From assembly GCA_004357385.1 (NCBI GenBank), contig SMWF01000007.1, positions 1 to 32,473 of the forward strand: a stretch of 32,473 bases of DNA, given 5' to 3'. The position numbers were made by a program, and so were the translations under genes. The stretch comes from Gammaproteobacteria bacterium (GTDB lineage: Bacteria; Pseudomonadota; Gammaproteobacteria; Pseudomonadales; Azotimanducaceae). Numbering within the stretch: the first letter of the stretch is position 1; each line of letters opens with the position of its first letter. The notes beneath the pieces are model-generated. The model was not told where the DNA came from, did not search any database, and saw nothing but the letters and a program-made list of their open reading frames with translations. Positions 1 to 6,582 of the stretch are shown here, piece after piece.

Positions 1-942
1 CACCGGGTCGTCGTTGATCGGGTCTACCGTCACCGTCACCGTCGCGCTGGCGGTCCCACCGTTGCCGTCATCAACCTCGTAGGTGAAACTGTCGGTGCCG
101 TTGAAGTTGAGAGCCGGCATGTAGTCAATGTTCAACCCGTTGATCGCTGCCGTGCCGTTGCTCGGCGTGCCGACCGCGGAGATCGAGAGCGTGTCTAGAT
201 CCACATCACTGTCATTGCTCAACACGTCGATCGGCACCGACGTGTCTTCATCCGTGCTCGCCAGATCATCCAGCGCCACCGGGTCGTCGTTGATCGGTGT
301 CACAGTGAATGTGACGGTAGCGACGTTCGTCACCACACAGCCAGGCATCGGGAAGCCGCAGTCCGTAACCTGATAAGTGAACAAATCGGTGCCGTTGAAA
401 TCCGGATTCGGCGTATAGGTCACTTCGCCCGACGTCGGTAACGTAAGCGGAGTCAACGTGCCGTTCGCGGGGCCGGTCACCTGGAAGGCGGTTAGCGAAT
501 CCCCGTCTGCGTCGGTGTCATTGGTGAGTACCTTGATCGCAACTGAACCGTCCTCGGCGAACGCAGGAATGTTATCGTCGACGGCCACCGGAGAATCGGG
601 CACGGAGGTCACCGTCACCGTGACAAACGCGCGGCCGGTCCCGCCGGACGAATCCGTAAGGCGGTACTCGAACGAGTCCACACCGAAGAAGTCCGGGTCG
701 GGCGTATAGGTCACATCGCCGCCGTTGTTAACGACCGATCCATTGCTCGGGGGGGTGTCAATCGACGCGACCGACTTCGGATCACCGTCCGGGTCCACAT
801 CGTTGAGCAGCACATCGATCGTGACCGCCACATCTTCAGCGGTCGTGGCGCTGTCGGCGAAGGCCACCGGATTGGCCGCCCAGGCGCCAGGCGCCATCAG
901 CAGCAACAGCAACAATACGCAATGGTTCTTTGCATTCTTCAT
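1..942 (-). CDS. Secreted multi-repeat Ig/cadherin-like protein (partial, N-terminal 314 residues)
   Basis: The reading frame starts at an ATG at 942 with a GAGG ribosome site 6 bases upstream, and runs open off the left edge. Residues 1-22 form a Sec signal peptide (leucine run, AWA cleavage site). Three tandem domains of about 90-100 residues follow (about 24-112, 113-216 and 217-308), and a fourth begins at the edge. Each shows the pattern P-V-A-x-D-D, E-D-x-x-V-x-I-x-V-L-x-N-D, D-x-D-G-D, N-G, VTYTPxPDFxG and D-x-F-x-Y, which is typical of bacterial cadherin-like/Ig-like (VCBS, Big) adhesin repeats. The Asp-rich loops suggest calcium binding. The gene lies 65 bases after pilX in the same direction, where pilY1 usually sits. 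The C-terminus is not visible, so it could be a pilus-tip adhesin, an unrelated exoprotein or a repeat-fused PilY1. The frame and repeats are clear; the link to the pilus is inferred. Confidence 0.9.
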   Translation of the reverse strand, partial: MKNAKNHCVLLLLLLMAPGAWAANPVAFADSATTAEDVAVTIDVLLNDVDPDGDPKSVASIDTPPSNGSVVNNGGDVTYTPDPDFFGVDSFEYRLTDSSGGTGRAFVTVTVTSVPDSPVAVDDNIPAFAEDGSVAIKVLTNDTDADGDSLTAFQVTGPANGTLTPLTLPTSGEVTYTPNPDFNGTDLFTYQVTDCGFPMPGCVVTNVATVTFTVTPINDDPVALDDLASTDEDTSVPIDVLSNDSDVDLDTLSISAVGTPSNGTAAINGLNIDYMPALNFNGTDSFTYEVDDGNGGTASATVTVTVDPINDDPV

Positions 943-990
943 GTCGGGCCTCACTACTCTCCCGGATTCGCCGCATGCACTTCTTCGTTT

Positions 991-1015
991 TCGACTGGTG
1001 TTACACATCAGTCGA
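991..1015. other. Inverted repeat enclosing the pilX stop codon
   Basis: Perfect 7-base arms (TCGACTG and CAGTCGA) flank an 11-base centre, and the minus-strand TGA stop of pilX lies in the 3' arm/centre junction. There is no T-tract on either side, so it is not a classical intrinsic terminator. It might slow transcription or protect the 3' end, or it may be chance. Confidence 0.4.
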
Positions 1016-1556
1016 GAATGCGGCCGTAGGTACTCTGCAACAGCACGCGGGCGTTCTGCGTCCCGCCGACGCCGCGTGCCGTGATACGAAAAACTTCAAT
1101 TCGATCGGATGACGACCCCGTATACGGATCGTCGAGCTGATAGGCGTTCTCCTCGCGTACGAGGGTCGCCGCGTGTTCGATCAGGAACCTCGGCGCGGCA
1201 ATAACGCCCTGCAGGGCGTTCGCCGCAACAACGCTGCCGGCGCCGGTCCAGATGTTCGGTTGCATCCACCGCGCGGTCGTCGAAAAGGGCGCAATGGTCC
1301 ACAGACCCCCCGTCCCGGCGTCGCTGAACAGGGCCGTTGTGGTAATGGTTTCGAGGAATGCTTCGGCATCCCGGAGCGCCGATTCGGCAGCCTGAAAAGC
1401 CATCAACCGGTCGCGCGAGTTGCGCGCCATGCGCTCCTCGAGGCTGGTGGTTTGCACCGCTGACACGCCGATGATGGTCAGCACCAGTAGCATCACCAGG
1501 CTGATGAACAGCGCGACACCGGTTTGCTTCTTGAGACTGTATATTCGTTGTTTCAT
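1008..1556 (-). CDS. pilX: Type IV pilus minor pilin, PilX family
   Basis: The protein has 182 residues from the ATG at 1556. It begins with a short basic stretch, then a KQTG-V processing site and a long hydrophobic N-terminal helix (ALFISLVMLLVLTII), followed by the family signature Q-T-T-S-L-E-E-R-M-A-x-N and AFQAAESALRDAE. As is usual for PilX, the mature N-terminus lacks the strict Glu5 of major pilins. PilX is an inner-membrane minor pilin that helps prime pilus assembly together with PilV, PilW and FimT/FimU. An alternative start at 1577 overlaps the pilW stop as TGATG and adds 7 residues. The 1556 start is preferred because of the GAGATGG stretch ahead of it and the normal leader length. 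Confidence 0.88.
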   Translation of the reverse strand: MKQRIYSLKKQTGVALFISLVMLLVLTIIGVSAVQTTSLEERMARNSRDRLMAFQAAESALRDAEAFLETITTTALFSDAGTGGLWTIAPFSTTARWMQPNIWTGAGSVVAANALQGVIAAPRFLIEHAATLVREENAYQLDDPYTGSSSDRIEVFRITARGVGGTQNARVLLQSTYGRILD

Positions 1557-1576
1557 TTCGAGCCCATCTCTCAACA

Positions 1577-2698
1577 TCAGGCGCCCGGGTTTGCGTTGCG
1601 TATGAGAATGGTCTGGGTAAACGTGCGCCGCAGAAGTCCATCGCCCGCATCGACAACGGCATCGACGCTGTTGGCCGTTACGGAAACCCGAACCGCAACA
1701 ATCTGATTGACGTCAGGAACATTCGGGAAGGTCACGTACTGATTTGCATCGGAAATGCCATCGGCCGGGGTGTTATCGATGCCATACAGCAGCTGAAGAT
1801 CCTCGACGCCTTCGATCAGTTCGACCGCGTTGGTGCTGCCGACCCGACGCCAGAGGCTCATGGGAACGTTGCCCCGGTTGTTCGCGCCAGCGGTTGTCGG
1901 AGCCACGAAGAAGATCGTCGTCTGAACCTCACCAACTACCGCGTCTTCGCCATAGGAGCGTCCCAGAAACGACAGGGTGTACGGAATGGGGCCCGTGGGT
2001 GACGCAATGGTGTCCGCATTCTCGAAGAAGTCGCCAGCGGTAGCCGTGGCGTTGAGCAGCGTGGCTTCGTTGCCTGCTACATTCATCCCGGTAATCTTGA
2101 ACACGGCCGCCTGCTCGCAGTCGCTGACCATGACGATATCGTTGACGCCGAACCCCGGGTTGCCCCCCGGCGCCCGGACGACGGGATTGCCATTCGGCTG
2201 CAGAGTCTGAACGAGCGGGGTACCCGCCGATACCTGCCGAACGATCAGCACGTCGGTCTGGGGCGCGATGACCGCCGGATCGATCCCGGTGCCGTCGTTG
2301 TACAGATTTGCGGCATTCACCGCACCCACGGTGGTCGGCAACGCCGCCAGCGGCGGGGTAAAGCTCCCGTCGCCATTGCCTTCGTGACCTTGAACGAACC
2401 GCGTAATGTCGAACTCGTACACGACGTTCCAGTTACCGCGAAGGCCTTTGACCATGTACTGACGTTCCGGAGCACAGCCCATGTAACCGGCGGAACGGAC
2501 TGAGCGTTCGATGAAATCCAGCGCGAAGCGCCCATTCTCCTGCAACCGGGATTGCCCGGTGAGCAGGGTGTATGTCTTCGAGTTACCGACGAACAACTGC
2601 ACGATGCCCGACACGACCACCACCCCGAGTGCCAGCGCCAGCATCAGTTCGATCAACGAAAAACCATGGGTGCGTCGCATTGTCAGGATCCCGCTCAT
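1577..2698 (-). CDS. pilW: Type IV pilus minor pilin, PilW family
   Basis: The protein has 373 residues from the ATG at 2698, which overlaps the pilV stop as ATGA. A second ATG at 2680 would give a normal 6-residue leader (MRRTHG). The cleavage site G-FSLIELMLALALG carries the expected Glu at mature position 5, followed by the hydrophobic helix. The motif LQENGRFALDFIERSVRSAGYMGC is spread over about residues 50-75 and is characteristic of PilW. The large globular C-terminal domain matches the usual PilW size. It acts as a minor pilin in the priming complex. The open frame extends upstream to 2965, but that stretch lies inside pilV and has shadow-like composition rich in R, H and Q. Confidence 0.9.
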   Translation of the reverse strand: MSGILTMRRTHGFSLIELMLALALGVVVVSGIVQLFVGNSKTYTLLTGQSRLQENGRFALDFIERSVRSAGYMGCAPERQYMVKGLRGNWNVVYEFDITRFVQGHEGNGDGSFTPPLAALPTTVGAVNAANLYNDGTGIDPAVIAPQTDVLIVRQVSAGTPLVQTLQPNGNPVVRAPGGNPGFGVNDIVMVSDCEQAAVFKITGMNVAGNEATLLNATATAGDFFENADTIASPTGPIPYTLSFLGRSYGEDAVVGEVQTTIFFVAPTTAGANNRGNVPMSLWRRVGSTNAVELIEGVEDLQLLYGIDNTPADGISDANQYVTFPNVPDVNQIVAVRVSVTANSVDAVVDAGDGLLRRTFTQTILIRNANPGA

Positions 2699-3255
2699 AT
2701 CTGCGTGTCGATGCTGATAATGGTCAACGCGGCGGCGTTCTGTTCCTGCCAGCGGACGCTGACGCTCACCACGCCCGTGGCGCCATTCACCGTGATCGAG
2801 CCGTCGCCACTGGGAAGTCCCGGTTGCGCCGCGATCGTGGGCAGCGCGCCGGATGCGCGCAGCGCAATACAGGTTGCGTCGCCATTGTGTATGCCGAGCG
2901 AGCACTTCCAGGTCGCTAGATCGAATGCGGTCATCTGCGCCACGGTGCAGCTGTTGGCCATGCAATCGTTCGTCGCCGGGGGGGCGTCGCCAAACGCAAC
3001 ACCGCCGTAGTTTCCCGACGGATTCGCTCTGATTCGATCCAACGCGTCATAGGTCCGCAGGGTCGCCTCACTGCGCATCAGTGCGCCCCGATTGTTCTGC
3101 AGACTGACCATCTGCAATGCAGTGATTCCGAGCACGCCGATTCCCATGACGAGTACGGCTACCAGGAGTTCGATCATCGAGAAGCCCGCTTCCCGGCGCG
3201 ACCTGGAACCGGCCTGGCGCGGTAGGGAACTCTCGTTGCAACTGTTGCTACTCAC
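2695..3255 (-). CDS. pilV: Type IV pilus minor pilin, PilV family
   Basis: The predicted start is GTG at 3255, overlapping the fimT stop as GTGA, which gives 186 residues. The prepilin site is G-FSMIELLVAVLVMGIGVLG with Glu at mature position 5, then ALQMVSLQNNRGALMRSEA, typical of PilV. From this start the leader is about 24 residues, longer than the usual 6-7 of type IVa prepilins, and no internal start ATG lies nearer. The end overlaps pilW by four bases (ATGA), so translation is probably coupled along the operon. It acts as a minor pilin that with FimT, PilW and PilX initiates the fibre. Confidence 0.88.
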   Translation of the reverse strand: MSSNSCNESSLPRQAGSRSRREAGFSMIELLVAVLVMGIGVLGITALQMVSLQNNRGALMRSEATLRTYDALDRIRANPSGNYGGVAFGDAPPATNDCMANSCTVAQMTAFDLATWKCSLGIHNGDATCIALRASGALPTIAAQPGLPSGDGSITVNGATGVVSVSVRWQEQNAAALTIISIDTQI

Positions 3256-3761
3256 GGACAAACCACCTCTGAAGACGAAGCGCGACCGGTGGCCGCCAAT
3301 GAAATTCGCCGGCCGTTGCTGCCCGCGACGCCACATAGTTCCAGCGTCCCGCCGACCGCGCCAACCAGCAGCCCGCGTGAGTTGAAGGTCAGTCGATCAA
3401 CGGTGTTCAGGGCGCCCTCGCCGGTCAACGTATTGGGCGTGGTGGCATCGAAACGGCGCAGGCTCGTCGCCGCACCCGGCGCCGGGCAGACGCCAGGATT
3501 GCCAACGGCTACGCACCACCCCGGGCCCCATTCATTCGTATCGTCACTCGCATCGAGCGCAATCATCGATACGTTGGTTCCCTGGCGGGTCGCTTCGCTG
3601 CGCGAGTACTGAACCGACAGCAGGAAGGCGTTCACCTGGGTGGTCATCGTGTGCTGCTCGATAAAGCCGTTGAACGCCGGCATTGCGATACCCATAAGCA
3701 CCGCGGCAATTGCCAGGGTGATCATGAGTTCTACGATGGTCAGTCCGCTCTGCCGCTTCAT
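3252..3761 (-). CDS. fimT: Type IV pilus minor pilin, FimT/FimU (GspH-like)
   Basis: The protein has 169 residues from the ATG at 3761, with GGAAG 5 bases upstream. The leader MKRQSG is followed by LTIVELMITLAIAAVLMGIAMP; Leu replaces the usual Phe/Met at mature position 1, and Glu is kept at position 5. The phrase SRSEATRQGTNVSM and a C-terminal region ending in EVVCP fit the FimT/FimU-GspH family. These are minor pseudopilin-like subunits, and some FimT proteins bind DNA during natural transformation. That role cannot be decided here, although the surrounding locus is a pilus operon. The frame stays open upstream to 3929 without pilin character, so the shorter start is preferred. A 201-base gap separates it from pilE. 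Confidence 0.85.
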   Translation of the reverse strand: MKRQSGLTIVELMITLAIAAVLMGIAMPAFNGFIEQHTMTTQVNAFLLSVQYSRSEATRQGTNVSMIALDASDDTNEWGPGWCVAVGNPGVCPAPGAATSLRRFDATTPNTLTGEGALNTVDRLTFNSRGLLVGAVGGTLELCGVAGSNGRRISLAATGRASSSEVVCP

Positions 3762-3962
3762 CGATACTTCCAATATTCGACGCTTGGTACCTTCCACAAG
3801 CGCAATGCGCATGTGCTTCCCCAGTACGGGGACGAGCCAGTCTAGGCCAGGCGTCCGGAAAGAGAATCCAACGGCCGATGAATGGGCCGGTTTGACAGGA
3901 TAAGTGGTGTCTGAAGTTTGTAAGGTCATCCGCGCCGTCCCCTGCGCCGGACCTGGCTCACA

Positions 3963-4481
3963 TTAATGTGTCCAACTGTCCTCGTTGGCGTCGTCGAAGT
4001 CCCCATCGGCATTGGAATCCCAACGGCGACTGCCTGCTGCATCCATTTCCATGTTGCCGGTACCACTCACCGGTGTGTTCGCATCCGGGACGGCCCGCAC
4101 GATAAAGGTATTGGCCGTCGGTGGTCCCTCGACCGTGATGGTGTAGTTGGTGCTGGTGACCGTACAGACGTTCGGCGTAACTGCTCCGGTGTTCGCATCG
4201 CCGATGCCATCGGCGTCGGTATCCAACGCGTTCACGTAGCTGAAATTCATGCTGCCGACCCGTTCCATGCCCAGGGCGCAGCGCAGCAGGTCGGCCTGTG
4301 CTTCCGCACGAAAAGTTCGCTGGCTGTATTGGGTGTACAGCGGAACCGCGACTGCCGAGATGATGGCAAGGATTGCCAGCGCGATCATCAACTCGATCAG
4401 CGTGAACCCCTCCCGGCGAAAAGCGTGACGGACATCCTGGCGGGATTCCCGGGGCAACTCCGGGGAAAGAGAACTGCGCAT
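3963..4481 (-). CDS. pilE: Type IV pilin, PilE-like, with acidic calcium-binding-like loops
   Basis: The protein has 172 residues from the ATG at 4481, with AAAGG 7 bases upstream. The prepilin motif is REG-FTLIELMIALAILAIISAVAVP, with Glu5 and a helix continuing into YTQYSQRTFRAEAQADLL, as in PilE-type pilins. The leader is about 25 residues, unusually long. The globular part has two Asp-rich loops, DTDADGIGDANTG (about residues 86-98) and DSNADGDFDDANED near the C-terminus, resembling thrombospondin type-3 or EF-hand-like calcium sites. Two Cys (about 68 and 106) may form the pilin disulphide. It is the first pilus gene here, and 104 bases separate it from fkpB, enough for its own promoter. 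It could be the PilE minor pilin or a major subunit; the sequence does not decide. Confidence 0.85.
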   Translation of the reverse strand: MRSSLSPELPRESRQDVRHAFRREGFTLIELMIALAILAIISAVAVPLYTQYSQRTFRAEAQADLLRCALGMERVGSMNFSYVNALDTDADGIGDANTGAVTPNVCTVTSTNYTITVEGPPTANTFIVRAVPDANTPVSGTGNMEMDAAGSRRWDSNADGDFDDANEDSWTH

Positions 4482-4585
4482 GGTTTTACCTTTGCTGAGG
4501 ATCGTAAGCATCCTTGCAAGCGTAGATGAGCCAGTTACAGCCGCCCACGCTACCCCGCTGGACGGTAGTTTTTCGCCGACGAACG

Positions 4586-5044
4586 TCATACCCACCGCAC
4601 CTCATCCACGACCTCGTCCGCAGCCTCAACCGCAAGGATAGAAACCTCCAAAATCAAGCACTTACCCGCTAGAGGATGGTTGAAATCTACCACCACCAGG
4701 GCACCTTGAAGCGACCTGATCACTCCGGGACGATCACCGTCGGGACCGGAAAATGCCACCACCACGCCCGGCTCCAGATCGATGCCCGGGTCGAATTTCT
4801 CCACCGGCATGAGCATTACGTTCTCTTCCCGGCTTAGACCGAAGGCTTTCTCAGGCGGCATTTCAAGACGTTCGGTGGCACCAGCCTCCAGCCCGAACAA
4901 CGCCCGTTCAAACCCCTCGGGCAGACTGCCGTCGCCGACCACGAATGTTGCTGGCGAGCCGTCTGGGGTGCGATCAATCTCCTGGCCATCCGCGAGGCTC
5001 AGGCAGAAATGCAGCGTTACGCGCGCGCCTTCAGCAATACGCAT
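4586..5044 (-). CDS. fkpB: FKBP-type peptidyl-prolyl cis-trans isomerase, SlpA/FkpB type
   Basis: The protein has 152 residues, normal for SlpA/FkpB. The FKBP fold is interrupted by an insert-in-flap chaperone domain: the N-terminal strand VTLHFCLSLADGQEID, then VVGDGSLPEGFERALFGLEAG, the flap with PPEKAFG, and a closing VDFNHPLAGKCLILEVSIL. NHPLAGK is the family hallmark. It is a cytosolic prolyl isomerase/chaperone. The ATG lies 3 bases after the lspA stop, so the two are co-transcribed. In many Gammaproteobacteria ispH follows, but here the pilus genes do. Confidence 0.95.
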   Translation of the reverse strand: MRIAEGARVTLHFCLSLADGQEIDRTPDGSPATFVVGDGSLPEGFERALFGLEAGATERLEMPPEKAFGLSREENVMLMPVEKFDPGIDLEPGVVVAFSGPDGDRPGVIRSLQGALVVVDFNHPLAGKCLILEVSILAVEAADEVVDEVRWV

Positions 5045-5047
5045 GAG

Positions 5048-5557
5048 TCATTCGGCGTTAGCCTCGGCACGGGCAGAGCTTTCCCGGCGCGCATCTCGAA
5101 ACATCAAGACGATCCAGGCCACCGCGCCAAGGAAGATTGCAGAATCCGCGACGTTGAACGCCGGAAAGTAGTAGTGCTGATAGTGAACCAGTACGAAATC
5201 CACGACCCGACCATGGTCAATCCGGTCGATCAGATTGCCCCAGGCGCCCCCCAGAATCAGCGCGAATGCCCAGCCCTGCAGCTTCCTTTCAGCCGGCAGG
5301 CGCCGCATCTCATAGATCAGGTAGACCGAAAACCCAATGGCAATAACCACGAACAACCAACGCTGCCAGCCGCCCGCCCCGCTCAGGAAGCTGAACGCCG
5401 CCCCCTCGTTCTGGAGGTGAATCCAGCTGAAGAACGGCCACACCGGGATTCGTTCGCCCACCTCGAGTACCTGGACAACGATGTATTTCGCAACCCGATC
5501 CAGGGCCACCACCAGCAGCGAAAAACCGAGCCACCTCAACAGGTCAGTTCGTCTCAT
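5048..5557 (-). CDS. lspA: Prolipoprotein signal peptidase (signal peptidase II)
   Basis: The protein has 169 residues with four membrane segments, an inner-membrane aspartyl protease that removes the signal peptide of diacylated prolipoproteins. The signatures are visible: ALDRVAKY in the first segment, LQNEGAAFSFL, the catalytic region GNLIDRIDHGRVVDF and FPAFNVADS, which carries the second catalytic Asp. It overlaps the end of ribF by 14 bases. In the usual order ileS lies between ribF and lspA, and it is absent here. The OmpA-family lipoprotein at 14762-15349 would be one of its substrates. Confidence 0.97.
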   Translation of the reverse strand: MRRTDLLRWLGFSLLVVALDRVAKYIVVQVLEVGERIPVWPFFSWIHLQNEGAAFSFLSGAGGWQRWLFVVIAIGFSVYLIYEMRRLPAERKLQGWAFALILGGAWGNLIDRIDHGRVVDFVLVHYQHYYFPAFNVADSAIFLGAVAWIVLMFRDARRESSARAEANAE

Positions 5558-6494
5558 CCGTCTCGCTCTCGTCGAACCAGGAACGGGCGGTGGCGATGTC
5601 CGCGTGGATTTGCGTCGTCAACGCCTCCAACGATTCGAATCGTCGCTCGTCACGAAGCTTGTGCTTGAACACGACGCTGATCAACTTGCCGTAGATGTCG
5701 CGGTCGAAGTCAAAAATATGCACCTCCAGCAACGGTTCGTCGCTGCCATGTACCGTGGGTCGCACACCGATGTTGGCAACCCCTTGGTAGCGGCGCCCAT
5801 CAAGCCCTTCGACCTCGGCCGCATATACCCCCTCCAACGCAGCACGGTAACGATGCAGCGGCACGTTCGCGGTCGGCACGCCAAGTTCCCGTCCCAACTG
5901 ACGCCCGTAGACCACGCGTCCCATGATGAAATACTCATGGCCAAGCAGGCGTTCGGCGAGTGGGAACTCGCCACGCGCCAGGGCCTCACGCACCCTGGTA
6001 CTGCTGACCCGGTCGTGCTCGAAGGTGAGGGTTCCGAGATGGCTGACGCCGAAGCCATGTCGGTCCCCGGCGGCCTTCAACATGGCGTAGTTGCCTTCGC
6101 GATTGCGTCCGAACTGAAAATTGTCACCCACCACCACGTACTGAACGCCCAGCCGCCGCACCAGAAAGTCCTCGATCACCGTTTCGGCCGTGACCGCGCG
6201 CAGCTGCTCGTTGAACGGCAGGCATAACACCCGATCCAGCCCGGTGCCACCGAGCAGCTTGACGCGCTCCCGGAACCGCGTCAGGCGGGCCGGCCGGTTG
6301 GCTCCCTCGAAAAATTCCCGCGGCAGCGGTTCGAAGGTAATCAGCAGGCTCGGCACCCCCAGCTCGTCGCTTTTCGCGTTGAGATGGGCGAGCAGCATTC
6401 GGTGCCCATGATGAACACCGTCGAACTTACCGATGGTCGCAACACACCCGTAATGCTCCGGGCGGATGTTGTGCACTCCGCGGATGATTTCCAT
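5544..6494 (-). CDS. ribF: Bifunctional riboflavin kinase / FAD synthetase
   Basis: The protein has 316 residues from the ATG at 6494; an ATG at 6503 would add MRS. The N-terminal FMN adenylyltransferase domain has ATIGKFDGVHHGH (usually GNFDGVHxGH) and VVGDNFQFGRNREGN. The C-terminal riboflavin kinase domain has GRVVYGRQLGRELGVPTANV and GVYAAEVEGLDG. It makes FMN and FAD in the cytosol. A perfect TATAAT lies just ahead of the start, so a local promoter could give a leaderless message starting at or next to the 6494 ATG. The Lys in place of Asn in the FDGVH motif is a minor variant. Confidence 0.96.
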   Translation of the reverse strand: MEIIRGVHNIRPEHYGCVATIGKFDGVHHGHRMLLAHLNAKSDELGVPSLLITFEPLPREFFEGANRPARLTRFRERVKLLGGTGLDRVLCLPFNEQLRAVTAETVIEDFLVRRLGVQYVVVGDNFQFGRNREGNYAMLKAAGDRHGFGVSHLGTLTFEHDRVSSTRVREALARGEFPLAERLLGHEYFIMGRVVYGRQLGRELGVPTANVPLHRYRAALEGVYAAEVEGLDGRRYQGVANIGVRPTVHGSDEPLLEVHIFDFDRDIYGKLISVVFKHKLRDERRFESLEALTTQIHADIATARSWFDESETDETN

Positions 6495-6501
6495 GCTGCG
6501 C

Positions 6502-6507
6502 ATTATA
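6502..6507 (-). promoter_or_regulatory. Candidate -10 box (TATAAT) at the ribF start
   Basis: A perfect TATAAT on the minus strand ends 7 bases before the ribF ATG at 6494, so transcription would start at about the A of the start codon. The upstream -35 match is poor: TTGCGC with a 15-base spacer. The ATG at 6503 lies inside the hexamer, which argues for 6494 as the start. It may be a chance match within the murJ-ribF spacer. Confidence 0.4.
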
Positions 6508-6560
6508 CCTGGCGCAACCCTCGCGCAACCGATGCTCCAGACACCATCAAACGTCTATTG

Positions 6561-6582
6561 ACACCTCCGTCACACCTCCGTC
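6561..6582. repeat. 11-bp tandem duplication at the murJ stop
   Basis: Two adjacent exact copies of ACACCTCCGTC (plus strand) are followed by ACACA. The copies cover the last bases of the murJ stop codon and the start of the murJ-ribF spacer. On the minus strand this duplicates a GACGGAGGTGT element that contains an SD-like GGAGG, but no gene starts at a suitable distance. Confidence 0.7.

Noticed and set aside
1..300. 21-base exact repeat at 1-21 and 277-297 as a CRISPR or mobile-element repeat
   Set aside because: The spacing is 92 codons in frame and the repeat encodes the same linker (PINDDPV) between Ig-like domains.
128..1084. Plus-strand open frames opposite the Ig-repeat gene
   Set aside because: They are serine/threonine-rich antisense readings of the repeat gene. 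The minus frame has a signal peptide, ribosome site and clear repeats.
4505..4545. Possible sigma-54 promoter before pilE (TGGCTC with GC about 10 bases on)
   Set aside because: The GG to GC spacing is one base short and the TTGC element is displaced, so it does not meet the -24/-12 consensus, even though pilin genes are often sigma-54 dependent.
5544..5557. Remnant of ileS at the ribF-lspA junction
   Set aside because: The genes overlap by 14 bases and both ends are intact, so there is no remnant sequence.
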